Shown piece by piece: positions 53,368 to 63,271 of a DNA stretch of 64,000 nt. Source of the DNA: Proteiniclasticum ruminis (lineage in GTDB: Bacteria > Bacillota > Clostridia > Clostridiales > Clostridiaceae); assembly GCF_900115135.1 (NCBI RefSeq), contig NZ_FOVK01000001.1, positions 186,001-250,000 of the forward strand, in the 5' to 3' direction. Each line of letters opens with the position of its first letter. Positions within the stretch are counted from its first letter, which is position 1. The notes beneath the pieces are model-generated. The model was not told the DNA's origin. It worked only from the letters and a program-made list of their open reading frames with translations, and ran no database searches. The position numbers and the translations under genes are program-made.

Positions 53368-54651
53368 ATGAATATGTTTATAGATATTGCAGATATTTTT
53401 ATTAAAAGCGGTGATGGTGGCGACGGTGCTATTTCCTTCAGAAGAGAAAAATACGTTTCTCATGGTGGTCCAGACGGTGGTGACGGCGGACGTGGTGGTG
53501 ACATCATTTTCGTAGTAGACCCTTCGATGACAACGCTTCTGAATTTCAAGTATAAAAGAAAACATGAAGCTGGACGTGGTGAAAACGGCGGTAAGAACAA
53601 GTGTTATGGCAAGGATGCGGAAGACCTCATTATTCCCGTTCCTCTAGGTACTGTCATCAAGGACAAGGAAAGCGGGAAAATCATTTCTGATCTTTCAACG
53701 GTTGATGATAAGTATATCGTTCTAAAGGGCGGAAAGGGCGGAAAAGGAAATACCAAATTTGCCACCCCCACAAGACAGGCTCCAGATTTTGCTGAACCAG
53801 GCATGCCTGGAGAGGAACGTCATGTCACACTGGAACTGAAACTTCTGGCGGATGTGGGTCTCTTAGGTTTCCCTAATGTTGGTAAGTCCACGCTTTTATC
53901 CAAGGTATCCAAAGCTCAACCAAAGATTGCCAATTACCACTTCACCACTCTGGAACCCAATCTAGGTGTAGTCGCAATGCCAGGGATCAATCCTTTTGTC
54001 ATTGCAGATATCCCCGGAATTATTGAAGGCGCTTCTGAAGGTGTTGGACTTGGAATACAGTTCCTTCGTCATATAGAACGTACCCGGTTATTGCTTCATA
54101 TCGTGGATGTATCAGGTATCGAAGGAAGAAATCCAGTGGAAGACTTCATCAAAATCAATGAAGAATTAAAGAAATACAAATTGGACCTGACAGACAGACC
54201 TCAAATTGTTGTCATGAATAAATTGGATCTCCTTTATGATAGATCTTATTTGGATGAGTTCAAAAAAGAGATTGAAGGTCTCGGTTATTCTGAAATCTAT
54301 GCCATTTCCGCTGCTACAGGGGAAGGCGTTGCAGAAGTTATGAAGGCATGTGCTGAAAAACTTCAGACGATTCCAGTGACAGAAACCATCTACGATGTAG
54401 AGGACTTCTTTATTCCTGAGATTAAACAGTTCACCTATGATGTAGAAATTGATGAAGATGGTGTATTTGTTGTTTCCGGTTCTTTTGTGGACCGACTGCT
54501 TTATGCCGTTGACATCCATAACCCAAGCCACTTGAGATACTTCCACAAAGTGCTTGGAAACAAGGGCGTTCTAGATCGCCTCAAAGAAATGGGCATTGAA
54601 GACGGAGACTTTATCAGACTCAATGATTTTGAATTTGAGTATTACGCATAG
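53368..54651 (+). CDS. obg: Ribosome assembly GTPase Obg
   Basis: Obg is an essential GTPase of 50S assembly and stress response. The 427-residue protein has the glycine-rich Obg fold (1-158), the G domain with GFPNVGKST (about 165-173), switch DIPGIIEGA (about 212-220), NKLD (about 282-285), and a C-terminal OCT domain (about 355-427). It is full length. yhbY and nadD-yqeK follow at once. Confidence 0.97.
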   Translation: MNMFIDIADIFIKSGDGGDGAISFRREKYVSHGGPDGGDGGRGGDIIFVVDPSMTTLLNFKYKRKHEAGRGENGGKNKCYGKDAEDLIIPVPLGTVIKDKESGKIISDLSTVDDKYIVLKGGKGGKGNTKFATPTRQAPDFAEPGMPGEERHVTLELKLLADVGLLGFPNVGKSTLLSKVSKAQPKIANYHFTTLEPNLGVVAMPGINPFVIADIPGIIEGASEGVGLGIQFLRHIERTRLLLHIVDVSGIEGRNPVEDFIKINEELKKYKLDLTDRPQIVVMNKLDLLYDRSYLDEFKKEIEGLGYSEIYAISAATGEGVAEVMKACAEKLQTIPVTETIYDVEDFFIPEIKQFTYDVEIDEDGVFVVSGSFVDRLLYAVDIHNPSHLRYFHKVLGNKGVLDRLKEMGIEDGDFIRLNDFEFEYYA

Positions 54652-54662
54652 GAGGAACCTAA

Positions 54663-54959
54663 ATGATTTCAACAAAGCAAAGAGCATACCTTAGAAGCTT
54701 AGCCAATCAGATTGATCCGATTTTCCAGGTTGGAAAAGGTGGCATCGAAGCGCCTTTTATCCGACAGGTAGAAGATGCTCTTGAAAAAAGAGAACTGATT
54801 AAAATCCATATACTGGAAAACAGCGGAATGGATGCAAGAGAAGCCCATGATCAGCTGGTAAGTGCAATCGGATGTGAAGGCATTCAGATTATCGGCTCGA
54901 AGATTGTGCTCTATAAAGAAAGTAAAAACAATAAGAAAATAGAACTTCCAAGAAGATGA
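54663..54959 (+). CDS. yhbY: YhbY/CRS1-CRM RNA-binding protein
   Basis: The 98-residue protein is one CRM domain with IFQVGKGGI (about 22-30) and the GXXG-type loop, and associates with pre-50S particles in relatives. AGGAGG precedes the ATG. Its stop overlaps the next ATG (ATGA), so it is in the obg operon. Confidence 0.92.
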   Translation: MISTKQRAYLRSLANQIDPIFQVGKGGIEAPFIRQVEDALEKRELIKIHILENSGMDAREAHDQLVSAIGCEGIQIIGSKIVLYKESKNNKKIELPRR

Positions 54960-56140
54960 ACATTGGCATCCTAGGGGGGACCTTCAACCCCGTTCATCTT
55001 GGCCATCTTTATATGGCTGAGGAAGCTATGAAAAATTTGAAGCTTGACCACGTGATTTTCATGCCCAATTATATCCCCCCACATAAAGAAAATACCGCTG
55101 TTTCAGCTGATGAACGCCTGAAGATGCTCCATCTTGCACTTTCAGAGCATCCCGACTTTTCTGTTTCCACTTTTGAAATTGAAAAGGCCGGCATCAGCTA
55201 CACCTATGAAACAGTAGAAGAACTTCATAGAAGGCATCCTTTGGATACCTTCTTTTTTATCATTGGCGAAGATTCCTACGTGAATTTCTGGAAATGGAAG
55301 TACCCAGAAAGAATCCTCAAGTATGTGGAAGTGGCCGTCATTGAACGAAGCGGATTTTCAAAAGATGCATCCCGTAAAACCGATGAACTTTTTCGACTAA
55401 ATCGTAAAAAAGCTTTCCGAATCCAGTCTGAAACGGTTGACATTTCCAGCACAGACATCAGAATCAGGCTGAAGGAGGGTGAAAATGTCTATGAGCTCCT
55501 CCCCAGAGAAGTAGCAAAGTATATTGAAGAGAAACATCTTTACCAGTGCCATCCTTGGACGTTTCAACAGCTGCAGACTTTTGTGAAAGAACATGTGAAG
55601 CCCTCCAGATACCTTCACATTGAAGGAGTGATGGAAGCCGCGCTGATCCTCTCTGAACTGTATGGTGGGAATATGGAAACCATCACTCTTGCAGCCCTAT
55701 GTCATGATATGCTGAAAGATCATGAAGATTCCGTCCTTTTGGGTCTCATCCTTCGGTATGGGGAAGTACCAGCAGACAATGGGAACTCCCCCCAAATCCT
55801 TCATGCCCAGGCAGGTGCAATTTATCTGGAGCATGTCTGTTGTATCAGAAATGAAGAACTGTTGAACGCAGTGCGGTACCACACCACGGGACGAGCTCAT
55901 ATGGGTCTTACAGAAAAAATAATATTTATTGCAGACTATATAGAAAAAGGCAGAAACTTCCCTGGTGTGGAAGAGCTCCGTAAACTCGCACCAGAGAACC
56001 TCGATAAGGCAGTTCTCACTGCACTGTCCGGAACCATTAAACATCTGGAAAGCTTGAACAAGCCTGTTGCTGCTATCTCCAGATCAGCAATGGAATACTA
56101 TGAAAGACTGCTGAAGGAAAGGGCCAATCATGAAAGATAA
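54956..56140 (+). CDS. nadD-yqeK: NadD-YqeK fusion: nicotinate-nucleotide adenylyltransferase and HD hydrolase
   Basis: One 394-residue protein joins two enzymes usually encoded by adjacent genes. Residues 1-200 are NadD, making nicotinate adenine dinucleotide: GGTFNPVHLGH (7-17) and ISSTDIR (163-169) are the nucleotidyltransferase motifs. Residues about 205-394 are YqeK, an HD phosphohydrolase cleaving diadenosine tetraphosphate symmetrically: H221, HD (250-251), YHTTG (308-312) and D327. No stop or frameshift separates them. It is in the obg-yhbY operon and overlaps the next gene. Confidence 0.92.
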   Translation: MNIGILGGTFNPVHLGHLYMAEEAMKNLKLDHVIFMPNYIPPHKENTAVSADERLKMLHLALSEHPDFSVSTFEIEKAGISYTYETVEELHRRHPLDTFFFIIGEDSYVNFWKWKYPERILKYVEVAVIERSGFSKDASRKTDELFRLNRKKAFRIQSETVDISSTDIRIRLKEGENVYELLPREVAKYIEEKHLYQCHPWTFQQLQTFVKEHVKPSRYLHIEGVMEAALILSELYGGNMETITLAALCHDMLKDHEDSVLLGLILRYGEVPADNGNSPQILHAQAGAIYLEHVCCIRNEELLNAVRYHTTGRAHMGLTEKIIFIADYIEKGRNFPGVEELRKLAPENLDKAVLTALSGTIKHLESLNKPVAAISRSAMEYYERLLKERANHER

Positions 56141-57089
56141 AGAGAATCTACAATCCATTGAAAAAAGCATTCCCCTTACCTATGTGGGAGAAAAAATCAA
56201 GACCTACCTGAAAGATGAACTGGGCCTGTCAACGAGATTTGTAAGAAGCGCTGCACTGTCCGGGCGGATCCTAATCAACGGAAAAACGGTAAAACTCGAC
56301 TATATACTAAGGGAAGAAGATCAGCTTCGAATCCATTTGGAGGCGAAAGAGCATCAGGAGATCGAAGCTGAAGATATACCCATCCAAGTGGTATACGAAG
56401 ACGATGCGATTCTGGTCCTGAACAAAGAGCCTTATATGGTGGTGCATCCTACGAAATCCTATCAAAGCGGCACGCTCAGCAATGCTGTGATGCACCATTA
56501 TCAAAGCAACGGAAAGAGCACCATCATCAGACTGGTATCAAGACTTGACATGAACACATCCGGGCTTATTATTCTTGCCAAAAATCAATTTGTACATTCC
56601 CGAATTTCCCAGGATATGCAAGCTGACTTATACGAGAAGTATTATGTGGCCATCGTCCAAGGAGCATTTCCTGAAGAAACCTCTTTAATTGATCTACCGA
56701 TATACAGGGATGAGGAGGGTGCCTATCAAAGGGTTGTGGATGAAAGGGGCCAAAGAAGTCTCACAGAAGTAAAAGTTCTTCATTATGCAGAAGGACACAC
56801 TCTACTTCTCCTGAAACTTCTGACAGGCCGCACCCATCAGATCCGTGTTCATCTCAGTCATCTCGGGTTCCCCATAATTGGAGATGAGCTTTATGGGGGA
56901 GATCTCTCCATCATGAAAAGACAGGCGCTACACGCCGTTTATCTTTCTTTCAGACATCCAGTGACTGAAGAGAAGATGAACGCTTATGCAAAGGTTCTGG
57001 ATGACTTTACGGAAGCAGCCCAGAAGATCGGACTGGACCTGAATTCAATTGAAAAAGAAATCACAAAACTACAGGTTGTGGAAAGCTAA
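56130..57089 (+). CDS. RluA-family 23S rRNA pseudouridine synthase
   Basis: The 319-residue protein has an S4 RNA-binding domain at the start (about 15-75, STRFVRSAALSGRILINGK) and the pseudouridine synthase domain with SRLDMNTSGLIILAKN (about 132-147), which includes the catalytic aspartate, and GRTHQIRVHLSHLG (about 233-246). It overlaps the preceding gene by eleven bases. The target uridines cannot be told from sequence. Confidence 0.93.
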   Translation: MKDKENLQSIEKSIPLTYVGEKIKTYLKDELGLSTRFVRSAALSGRILINGKTVKLDYILREEDQLRIHLEAKEHQEIEAEDIPIQVVYEDDAILVLNKEPYMVVHPTKSYQSGTLSNAVMHHYQSNGKSTIIRLVSRLDMNTSGLIILAKNQFVHSRISQDMQADLYEKYYVAIVQGAFPEETSLIDLPIYRDEEGAYQRVVDERGQRSLTEVKVLHYAEGHTLLLLKLLTGRTHQIRVHLSHLGFPIIGDELYGGDLSIMKRQALHAVYLSFRHPVTEEKMNAYAKVLDDFTEAAQKIGLDLNSIEKEITKLQVVES

Positions 57090-57109
57090 GGCTTTTCACA
57101 ACCTTTTTT
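57073..57109 (+). terminator. Terminator overlapping the stop of the pseudouridine synthase gene
   Basis: A fourteen-base stem (57073-57086 with 57091-57104, one G-U) encloses the TAA stop (57087-57089) and is followed by seven T. Confidence 0.85.
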
Positions 57110-57179
57110 TACGTTGTATTTTCATAATTTTCATAAAGTAATGTTAGAATGGAACTACAACAGCGGAAGGAGAATTCAG

Positions 57180-57413
57180 ATGAGAAATCATAAAAAACCA
57201 CATTCCTCCTCGTTCAATCCAATCTTGGATGAATATAAGGAGAATGAGAAAAAAATCATGGAAAATGAATGCATCACAGGAAGCTCTTATGAAGAGAGGG
57301 CGGAAAAGACTGTTTCAGGTTTCCGAAGAAACCGCACACTGTATTTGCTCACGCAACTGATGTTTATTCTAGGAATACTCATCGCCCTGATTCTTTGGAT
57401 AACGAGAGAATAA
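57180..57413 (+). CDS. Small tail-anchored membrane protein (77 aa), unknown
   Basis: The 77-residue protein has a hydrophilic, charged N-terminal part and one hydrophobic C-terminal helix (about 52-72), so it is probably tail-anchored in the membrane. I do not recognise it. AAGGAG precedes the ATG at 57180; the longer frame upstream is rejected. It has its own likely extended -10 (TGT-TAGAAT near 57141-57149). Confidence 0.6.
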   Translation: MRNHKKPHSSSFNPILDEYKENEKKIMENECITGSSYEERAEKTVSGFRRNRTLYLLTQLMFILGILIALILWITRE

Positions 57414-57490
57414 TTCACGCTTCTAAAGGGCTGTATAAATCTATGAAAATGGCCTATTTCCTACTTTTGCACTATTAGTACCAGTGGAAT

Positions 57491-57501
57491 TATGGTATAT
57501 T
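57491..57501 (+). promoter_or_regulatory. Extended -10 promoter of the glycogen operon
   Basis: TGG followed by TATATT (57496-57501), leaving an AT-rich leader of about 120 bases with no recognised riboswitch. No -35 at the usual distance is seen. Confidence 0.4.
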
Positions 57502-57627
57502 ATAAATAGAAAATAGTAAATATTCTCACATTATCACATAGTTTTTTTGCGTGATTACTTCAACTGAATCAGAAAGCAAAATTCGAGTGCTGATAATAGT
57601 ACTGTATTCAATACATGGGAGGAAGCT

Positions 57628-59544
57628 ATGGTAAAGACAAAAGACGATCCAAACAAGGTATTAAACACGGAGTTCAACCACTATCTGTTCAACACAGGCA
57701 ACCACAGGAGAGCCTATGAGTTTATGGGCGCTCATCTCATTGAATTTGAAGGAAAAAAAGGGGTTCAGTTTACGGTTTGGGCACCGAACGCACAGAACGT
57801 GACTCTTGCTGGAGACTTTAACAATTGGGGCTATGAAGAGATGTTTCCACAAGGCTCCACGGGAATCTGGACCTGTTTTTTAGAAGGTCTCGGAGAGAAT
57901 GTCCTTTATAAATACAGAATCAGAAGACATGATGGGTATGAATTTCTAAAAGCGGACCCCTATGCCTTTTACTCCGAGCTTCGTCCAAAAACTGCTTCCA
58001 TTGTAAAGGAACTGGGTGGATTCAAATGGACAGATGGCAACTGGAGAGGAAGAAGCAAAAGAGTACCTGTGAATGAAAAACCCATGAATATCTATGAAGT
58101 TCATCTGGGATCCTGGAAGAGGCATTGGGATGGAACATTTTTCACCATTGAAGAGTATACCAAAGAACTCATCCCCTATGTGAAAGAAATGGGATACACA
58201 CACATTGAACTCATGCCACTGATGGAACACCCATTAGATGATTCCTGGGGCTATCAGATTACTGGATATTATAGTATGACCTCTCGTTATGGTGAGCCTA
58301 AAGATCTTATGGCCTTTGTGAATGAGTGCCATAATGAAGGAATCGGCGTAATCATGGATTGGGTTCCTGCTCATTTCTGCAGAGACGACCATGGACTGCT
58401 CCTCTTTGACGGAACTCCCACCTATGAATACCAGGATCCAAATAAAGCGGCCAACAACAGATGGGGAACTACCCATTTTGATTACGGAAAACCACAGGTC
58501 CACAGTTTTCTTCTTTCCAACGCTCTTTTCTGGATGGATGCCTTCCACATAGATGGACTCCGTGTAGATGCGGTGTCCGCAATGCTTTATCTCGATTATG
58601 ATGATGGCCCCTGGACACCGAATATATACGGTGGGAACACAAACCTGGAGGGTGTAGACTTTCTCAAAAAGCTCAACACCGTCATCAAAGAAGAGTATCC
58701 CGCTGCACTGATGATTGCTGAAGAAAGCACTGCTTTCCCACTGATTTCTCATGAAATTGAGAAGGGTGGCCTTGGATTTACTCATAAATGGAATATGGGA
58801 TGGATGAATGACATCCTGCGGTATTTTGAACTGGATCCATTGTACAGAAAGCAGCACCATAACTTGATCACGTTTTCTTTCATGTACGTTTTCAACGAGA
58901 ATTACATACTGCCCATGTCCCACGATGAAGTGGTCCATGGTAAAAACTCTCTGCTTAATAAGATGCCTGGTGATGAAACCATGAAATTCAGAGGTCTGAG
59001 GACACTCATCACCTACATGATGTGCCACCCAGGCAAGAAAATCAGTTTCATGGGCAATGAGATAGCCCAATGGATGGAATGGAGATTCAGAGAAGGTCTG
59101 GAATGGATTGGACTGAAGCATGAAAACCATCAGAAACACCAGCACTTTGTACGAGTGCTCAATGCTCTTTACAATGAACATAAAGCTCTTCATGAGATTG
59201 ATGATTCCTATGAGGGCATCGATATTCTGGACGCGGACAACAAAGAGGAAAGCTTATTCACCTTTATCCGAAAAGGGAAGAACGCCAGAGACTTTCTTTT
59301 GGTCATCTGCAACTTTGTGCCAGTGGAGAGACATGGGGTGAAAGTTGGCGTTCCATTTGAAGGTCAGTATGAAGAGATTCTTAATACAGAGCTGAAAGAA
59401 TTCGGCGGGACTTGGGACTATTCCCAGAATGTCTATCAGACAAAAGATGAAATGATGAACGGTAAAGACTTCTCCCTGGAAGTGACAATCCCACCATTAT
59501 CCGTTCTTATCATAAAACCTAAAAGAATAAAGGGGGCCAAATGA
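57628..59544 (+). CDS. glgB: 1,4-alpha-glucan branching enzyme
   Basis: GlgB makes alpha-1,6 branches in glycogen. The 638-residue protein has an N-terminal CBM48 domain (about 35-130, AGDFNNWG), and a GH13 barrel with catalytic [11 protein letters not shown] (Asp nucleophile, about 310-320), AEESTAFP (Glu acid), and [16 protein letters not shown] precedes the ATG. It heads glgB-C-D-A-P. Confidence 0.96.
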   Translation: MVKTKDDPNKVLNTEFNHYLFNTGNHRRAYEFMGAHLIEFEGKKGVQFTVWAPNAQNVTLAGDFNNWGYEEMFPQGSTGIWTCFLEGLGENVLYKYRIRRHDGYEFLKADPYAFYSELRPKTASIVKELGGFKWTDGNWRGRSKRVPVNEKPMNIYEVHLGSWKRHWDGTFFTIEEYTKELIPYVKEMGYTHIELMPLMEHPLDDSWGYQITGYYSMTSRYGEPKDLMAFVNECHNEGIGVIMDWVPAHFCRDDHGLLLFDGTPTYEYQDPNKAANNRWGTTHFDYGKPQVHSFLLSNALFWMDAFHIDGLRVDAVSAMLYLDYDDGPWTPNIYGGNTNLEGVDFLKKLNTVIKEEYPAALMIAEESTAFPLISHEIEKGGLGFTHKWNMGWMNDILRYFELDPLYRKQHHNLITFSFMYVFNENYILPMSHDEVVHGKNSLLNKMPGDETMKFRGLRTLITYMMCHPGKKISFMGNEIAQWMEWRFREGLEWIGLKHENHQKHQHFVRVLNALYNEHKALHEIDDSYEGIDILDADNKEESLFTFIRKGKNARDFLLVICNFVPVERHGVKVGVPFEGQYEEILNTELKEFGGTWDYSQNVYQTKDEMMNGKDFSLEVTIPPLSVLIIKPKRIKGAK

Positions 59545-60677
59545 TGAAAACAGAAATTCTAGCAATGATCCTTGCAGGTGGCCAAGGCACAAGACTTGGT
59601 AAATTCACCAAAAATATCGCAAAACCAGCTGTTCCTTTCGGGGGTAAGTACAGAATCATCGATTTTGTTCTTTCCAACTGTGCCAACTCCAACATGAATA
59701 CAGTTGGCGTACTGACCCAGTACCAGCCACTGATCCTCAATACCCATATCGGTATTGGTGCACCCTGGGACATGGACCGTGGCACCGGAGGTGTTACCAT
59801 CCTTCAGCCCTACGCCAGCGCCACAGAAGAGAAATGGTTCAGAGGAACTGCTCATGCGATCTATCAGAACTTTTCCTACATTGAGGATTATGATCCCGAT
59901 TTTATCTTGATACTTTCTGGCGATCATATCTACAAAATGAACTATGAAGCCATGCTGGATTACCATAAAGAGAAAGAAGCTGCTCTTACCATCGCTGTAT
60001 TGGAAGTCCCTTGGGATGAAGCATCAAGATTCGGGATCATGAATACTGACAGTGAACTGAAAATCGTTGAATTCGAGGAGAAACCTGCTAACCCAAAGTC
60101 AAACTTAGCCTCCATGGGTATTTATATTTTCAACTGGAAAATGCTGAGAAAGTATATGAATGAAAGTATCAACGCAGGAAAGAACATGGACGACTTCGGC
60201 AAGAATGTCATACCTGAGTTTTTGGATGCGAAAGAGAGGGTATATGCATATCCATTCAAAGGATACTGGAAGGATGTAGGTACTCTTGATTCTCTTTGGG
60301 AAGCGAATATGGATCTTTTGGATCAGGACTCAACCCTTCAGATCAATGACAGGTCCTGGAAAATCTATTCAAAAAATCCATCCATGCCGCCACAGTACCT
60401 GTCCAAAACTGCTGATGTCAAGGATTCACTGGTGGTGGAAGGATGCGTTGTCCATGGAAAAATCAGGAAATCCATTCTGTCACCAAAGGTTATCGTGGGA
60501 GAGGGAACTGAAATCTATGACTCCGTCATCATGGAAGATGTCAAAATTGGAAAGAACTGTGTCATCAGAAAGGCCATGATTGGCTCCCATGCCGTGATTC
60601 CAGACAACTCTGTCATCGACGAAAAAGGTGAAATCGCCGTTGTGGGCGAACATGAAATCTTCAAGGGAGGGAACTAA
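59541..60677 (+). CDS. glgC: Glucose-1-phosphate adenylyltransferase, catalytic subunit
   Basis: GlgC makes ADP-glucose from ATP and glucose 1-phosphate. The 378-residue protein has the nucleotide loop [13 protein letters not shown] (about 11-23), [10 protein letters not shown] (about 133-142) with the catalytic aspartate, and a left-handed beta-helix C-terminal domain. AAGGGGG precedes the ATG, which overlaps the glgB stop. It forms a complex with GlgD. Confidence 0.95.
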   Translation: MMKTEILAMILAGGQGTRLGKFTKNIAKPAVPFGGKYRIIDFVLSNCANSNMNTVGVLTQYQPLILNTHIGIGAPWDMDRGTGGVTILQPYASATEEKWFRGTAHAIYQNFSYIEDYDPDFILILSGDHIYKMNYEAMLDYHKEKEAALTIAVLEVPWDEASRFGIMNTDSELKIVEFEEKPANPKSNLASMGIYIFNWKMLRKYMNESINAGKNMDDFGKNVIPEFLDAKERVYAYPFKGYWKDVGTLDSLWEANMDLLDQDSTLQINDRSWKIYSKNPSMPPQYLSKTADVKDSLVVEGCVVHGKIRKSILSPKVIVGEGTEIYDSVIMEDVKIGKNCVIRKAMIGSHAVIPDNSVIDEKGEIAVVGEHEIFKGGN

Positions 60678-60678
60678 T

Positions 60679-61815
60679 ATGCCAAGAAATAAATTATTCG
60701 GGGTTGTAAACCTCACAGAAAACGACTACTACATGAAGCAGCTCACCATCAACAGACCCTTGGCTTCTGTTCCATATCTTGGAAGATACAGACTCATTGA
60801 CTTCACTTTATCCAATCTGGTGAATGCGGGTATCGATACCGTTGGTATTTTTTTAAATGATAAGTACCGTTCCTTAATGGATCATATCGGTAATGGAAAA
60901 GAGTGGAACCTGGACCGTAAAAAAGGAGGCGTATTCTACTTCTCTCCTTATTCTACACCTGACATCCACAGCTCCTTAAGAGGAGACTTATCCACTTATT
61001 TTTCAAATATTGATTATTTGACTGAAGCATCAGCGGATTATGCAGTCATCATGGGAACGTCCATGGTATGCAATATTGATTTGAAGGAAGTCTTTAAAAA
61101 TCACCTGGGCACCAAAGCAGACATCACTGTTGTCTATAAGAAGATTGCCGAGGACGATCTGGGATTTGAAAGATGCAATACTGTAACGACCAATGAATAC
61201 GGCTCAGTGACTGCTTTCGGAAAAAACATCAGACGTCCTGATATGCTTTCCGAAAGGAAAAAAGTTTCTATGGAAATCTTCATTGTGAAAAAAGAACTTC
61301 TTGTCGATATGATCACTGATGCGGTAACCACAGGAGAAAATGTATATCTTACAGAAGTACTGCACGATGCCGTGACAAAATACAAGGTTCGAGGTTATGA
61401 GTTCAAAGGATATCTGAAAAACATCGGATCCATTGAGAACTACTTTGAAGCGAGCATGGATATGCTGGATGAAGATCATATCGAAGAGGTTTTCTTTGGT
61501 GAGAATAAAATCAAAACCAAAGTAAAAGATGAAACGCCTACATACTATGCTCCAGAAAGCAAAGTGGAGAACTCTCTGATTGCCAATGGATGCAAGATTG
61601 AGGGTACTGTCATCAATTCCATCTTGTTCAGAAGAGTCCATGTAGCCAAAGGCAGTGTTGTGAAGGACTCCATCATTATGCAAAACTCTGAGGTAAGAGA
61701 AAATTGCAGTCTGGAAAATATCATTACGGACAAACAGGTCATTTTAACCAGTGATACTGAACTGAAGGGAAGTCCAAAGAATCCACTTGTGGTCAGCAAG
61801 GGCTCCGTTCTATAG
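60679..61815 (+). CDS. glgD: Glucose-1-phosphate adenylyltransferase, regulatory subunit GlgD
   Basis: This 378-residue GlgC paralogue lacks the GGxGxRL loop and the catalytic GD motif; the aligned regions read LFGVVNLTENDY and IMGTSMVCNID. In Firmicutes such GlgD subunits pair with GlgC. It starts one base after the glgC stop, with GGAGGGAA upstream; the longer frame is rejected. It is probably inactive alone and modulates GlgC. Confidence 0.93.
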   Translation: MPRNKLFGVVNLTENDYYMKQLTINRPLASVPYLGRYRLIDFTLSNLVNAGIDTVGIFLNDKYRSLMDHIGNGKEWNLDRKKGGVFYFSPYSTPDIHSSLRGDLSTYFSNIDYLTEASADYAVIMGTSMVCNIDLKEVFKNHLGTKADITVVYKKIAEDDLGFERCNTVTTNEYGSVTAFGKNIRRPDMLSERKKVSMEIFIVKKELLVDMITDAVTTGENVYLTEVLHDAVTKYKVRGYEFKGYLKNIGSIENYFEASMDMLDEDHIEEVFFGENKIKTKVKDETPTYYAPESKVENSLIANGCKIEGTVINSILFRRVHVAKGSVVKDSIIMQNSEVRENCSLENIITDKQVILTSDTELKGSPKNPLVVSKGSVL

Positions 61816-61824
61816 GAGGAAATT

Positions 61825-63258
61825 ATGAAAATTTTGTTTGCGACTTCAGAATGTTATCCCTTTTTAAAAACAGGAGGACTGGCTGATGTTGCCTATGCAC
61901 TTCCAAAAGAACTGGTAAAAATGGGAGAAGACTGCAGAGTCATTATGCCCAACTATGGAACCATCAAGAAAGAGTTCTCGGACAAGATGGAGCATCTTTT
62001 TGAAACCACCGTCCGTGTTGGATGGAGAGAACAGTACCTCGGTGTAAAATATCTGAAATACGAAGGAATTGATTACTACTTTCTGGACAACATGTACTAT
62101 TTTCATCGTGAGACTCCCTATGGTTATTTTGATGATGGGGAAAGGTTCTCTTTTTTCTCACAAGCAATTTTGGAAATATTGACAAGAATTGATTTCGTTC
62201 CGGATGTTCTTCATGCCAATGACTGGCATACGGCTGTCATTCCGGTGCTGCTCCGTACGAAATACCGATGGGAGAAAGCGTTTGAGAAAGTGAAAACTGT
62301 TCTGACCATCCATAATCTTAGATTTCAGGGCGTATACCCTCCAGATGTACTTGGAAATCTCCTTGGTCTTGGCAATGAACTTCTTCAAGACTTTTGTTTC
62401 GAGTATTATGGAAATGTCAATTATCTGAAAGGCGGCATCAATTATGCAGATCTTGTAACCACCGTAAGCCCCACCTATGCTGATGAGATTAAGACGGAGT
62501 ATTTCGGAGAGGGTCTTCATGGTGTTATGCAGAAAGTGTCTTATAAACTGAAAGGAATTCTCAACGGCATTGATTATGATATCAATGATCCGTCCAATGA
62601 TCCTAACATTCCTCATGGATTCACATCTAATGATTTGGAAGGAAAGATCCAGAATAAACTGGACCTTCAAAAGGAACTGGGGTTGGAAGTCCGGGAAGAT
62701 GTGCCCCTGTTTGGCATCATCTCCAGGCTCACTGACCAAAAGGGATTCGATCTCATCGCGGAGCGTATAGAAGAACTGCTTCAGAACGATCTGCAGATTG
62801 TCGTTCTTGGAACAGGAGAGCGGAGATACGAAGATATGTTCCGCTATTTCAGTTTTAAGTATCCGAATAAAGTTTCTGCAAATATCACATATAATGGTAC
62901 CCTCGCTCAAAAAATCTATGCAGCTACAGATTTTTTTCTCATGCCATCGCAATTTGAGCCCTGCGGTCTCTCACAGCTTATGGCACTGCGCTACGGCAGT
63001 GTGCCCATCGTCAGAGAAACCGGCGGTCTAAAAGATACCGTAACGCCCTATAATAAGTTTACAGGTGAGGGAATCGGTTTTACCTTTTCAAACTATGACA
63101 GTTATGATATGCTACAAGCGATATATCGTGCTTTAGAAGCATATCAGAACAAGAACAGTTTCAATGACATCATCACACAAGGTATGGGTATGGATTACAG
63201 CTGGACATCCTCTGCGCTACTATACAGACAGCTGTTTGAGGACATTCTGAAACAGTAA
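61825..63258 (+). CDS. glgA: Glycogen synthase
   Basis: GlgA transfers glucose from ADP-glucose to the growing chain. The 477-residue GT5 protein has the N-terminal ADP-glucose motif KTGGLADVAYALPK (about 15-28), and the C-terminal SQFEPCGLSQLMALRYGSVPIVRETGGL segment (given in parts: PSQFEPCGLSQLMA, VRETGGL). AGGAGG precedes the ATG, nine bases after the glgD stop. It is full length. Confidence 0.97.
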   Translation: MKILFATSECYPFLKTGGLADVAYALPKELVKMGEDCRVIMPNYGTIKKEFSDKMEHLFETTVRVGWREQYLGVKYLKYEGIDYYFLDNMYYFHRETPYGYFDDGERFSFFSQAILEILTRIDFVPDVLHANDWHTAVIPVLLRTKYRWEKAFEKVKTVLTIHNLRFQGVYPPDVLGNLLGLGNELLQDFCFEYYGNVNYLKGGINYADLVTTVSPTYADEIKTEYFGEGLHGVMQKVSYKLKGILNGIDYDINDPSNDPNIPHGFTSNDLEGKIQNKLDLQKELGLEVREDVPLFGIISRLTDQKGFDLIAERIEELLQNDLQIVVLGTGERRYEDMFRYFSFKYPNKVSANITYNGTLAQKIYAATDFFLMPSQFEPCGLSQLMALRYGSVPIVRETGGLKDTVTPYNKFTGEGIGFTFSNYDSYDMLQAIYRALEAYQNKNSFNDIITQGMGMDYSWTSSALLYRQLFEDILKQ

Positions 63259-63271
63259 AAGGAGTAACCGA

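Noticed and set aside
58234-59193. A 319-codon minus-strand frame inside glgB
   Set aside because: Antisense shadow of the branching enzyme gene, with no recognisable domain and no start signal.
60679-61815. A degraded second copy of glgC
   Set aside because: Loss of the catalytic motifs is a family feature of GlgD, and the frame is intact, so it is a regulatory subunit and not a pseudogene.
62158-62952. A 264-codon minus-strand frame inside glgA
   Set aside because: Antisense shadow of glycogen synthase; composition not protein-like.
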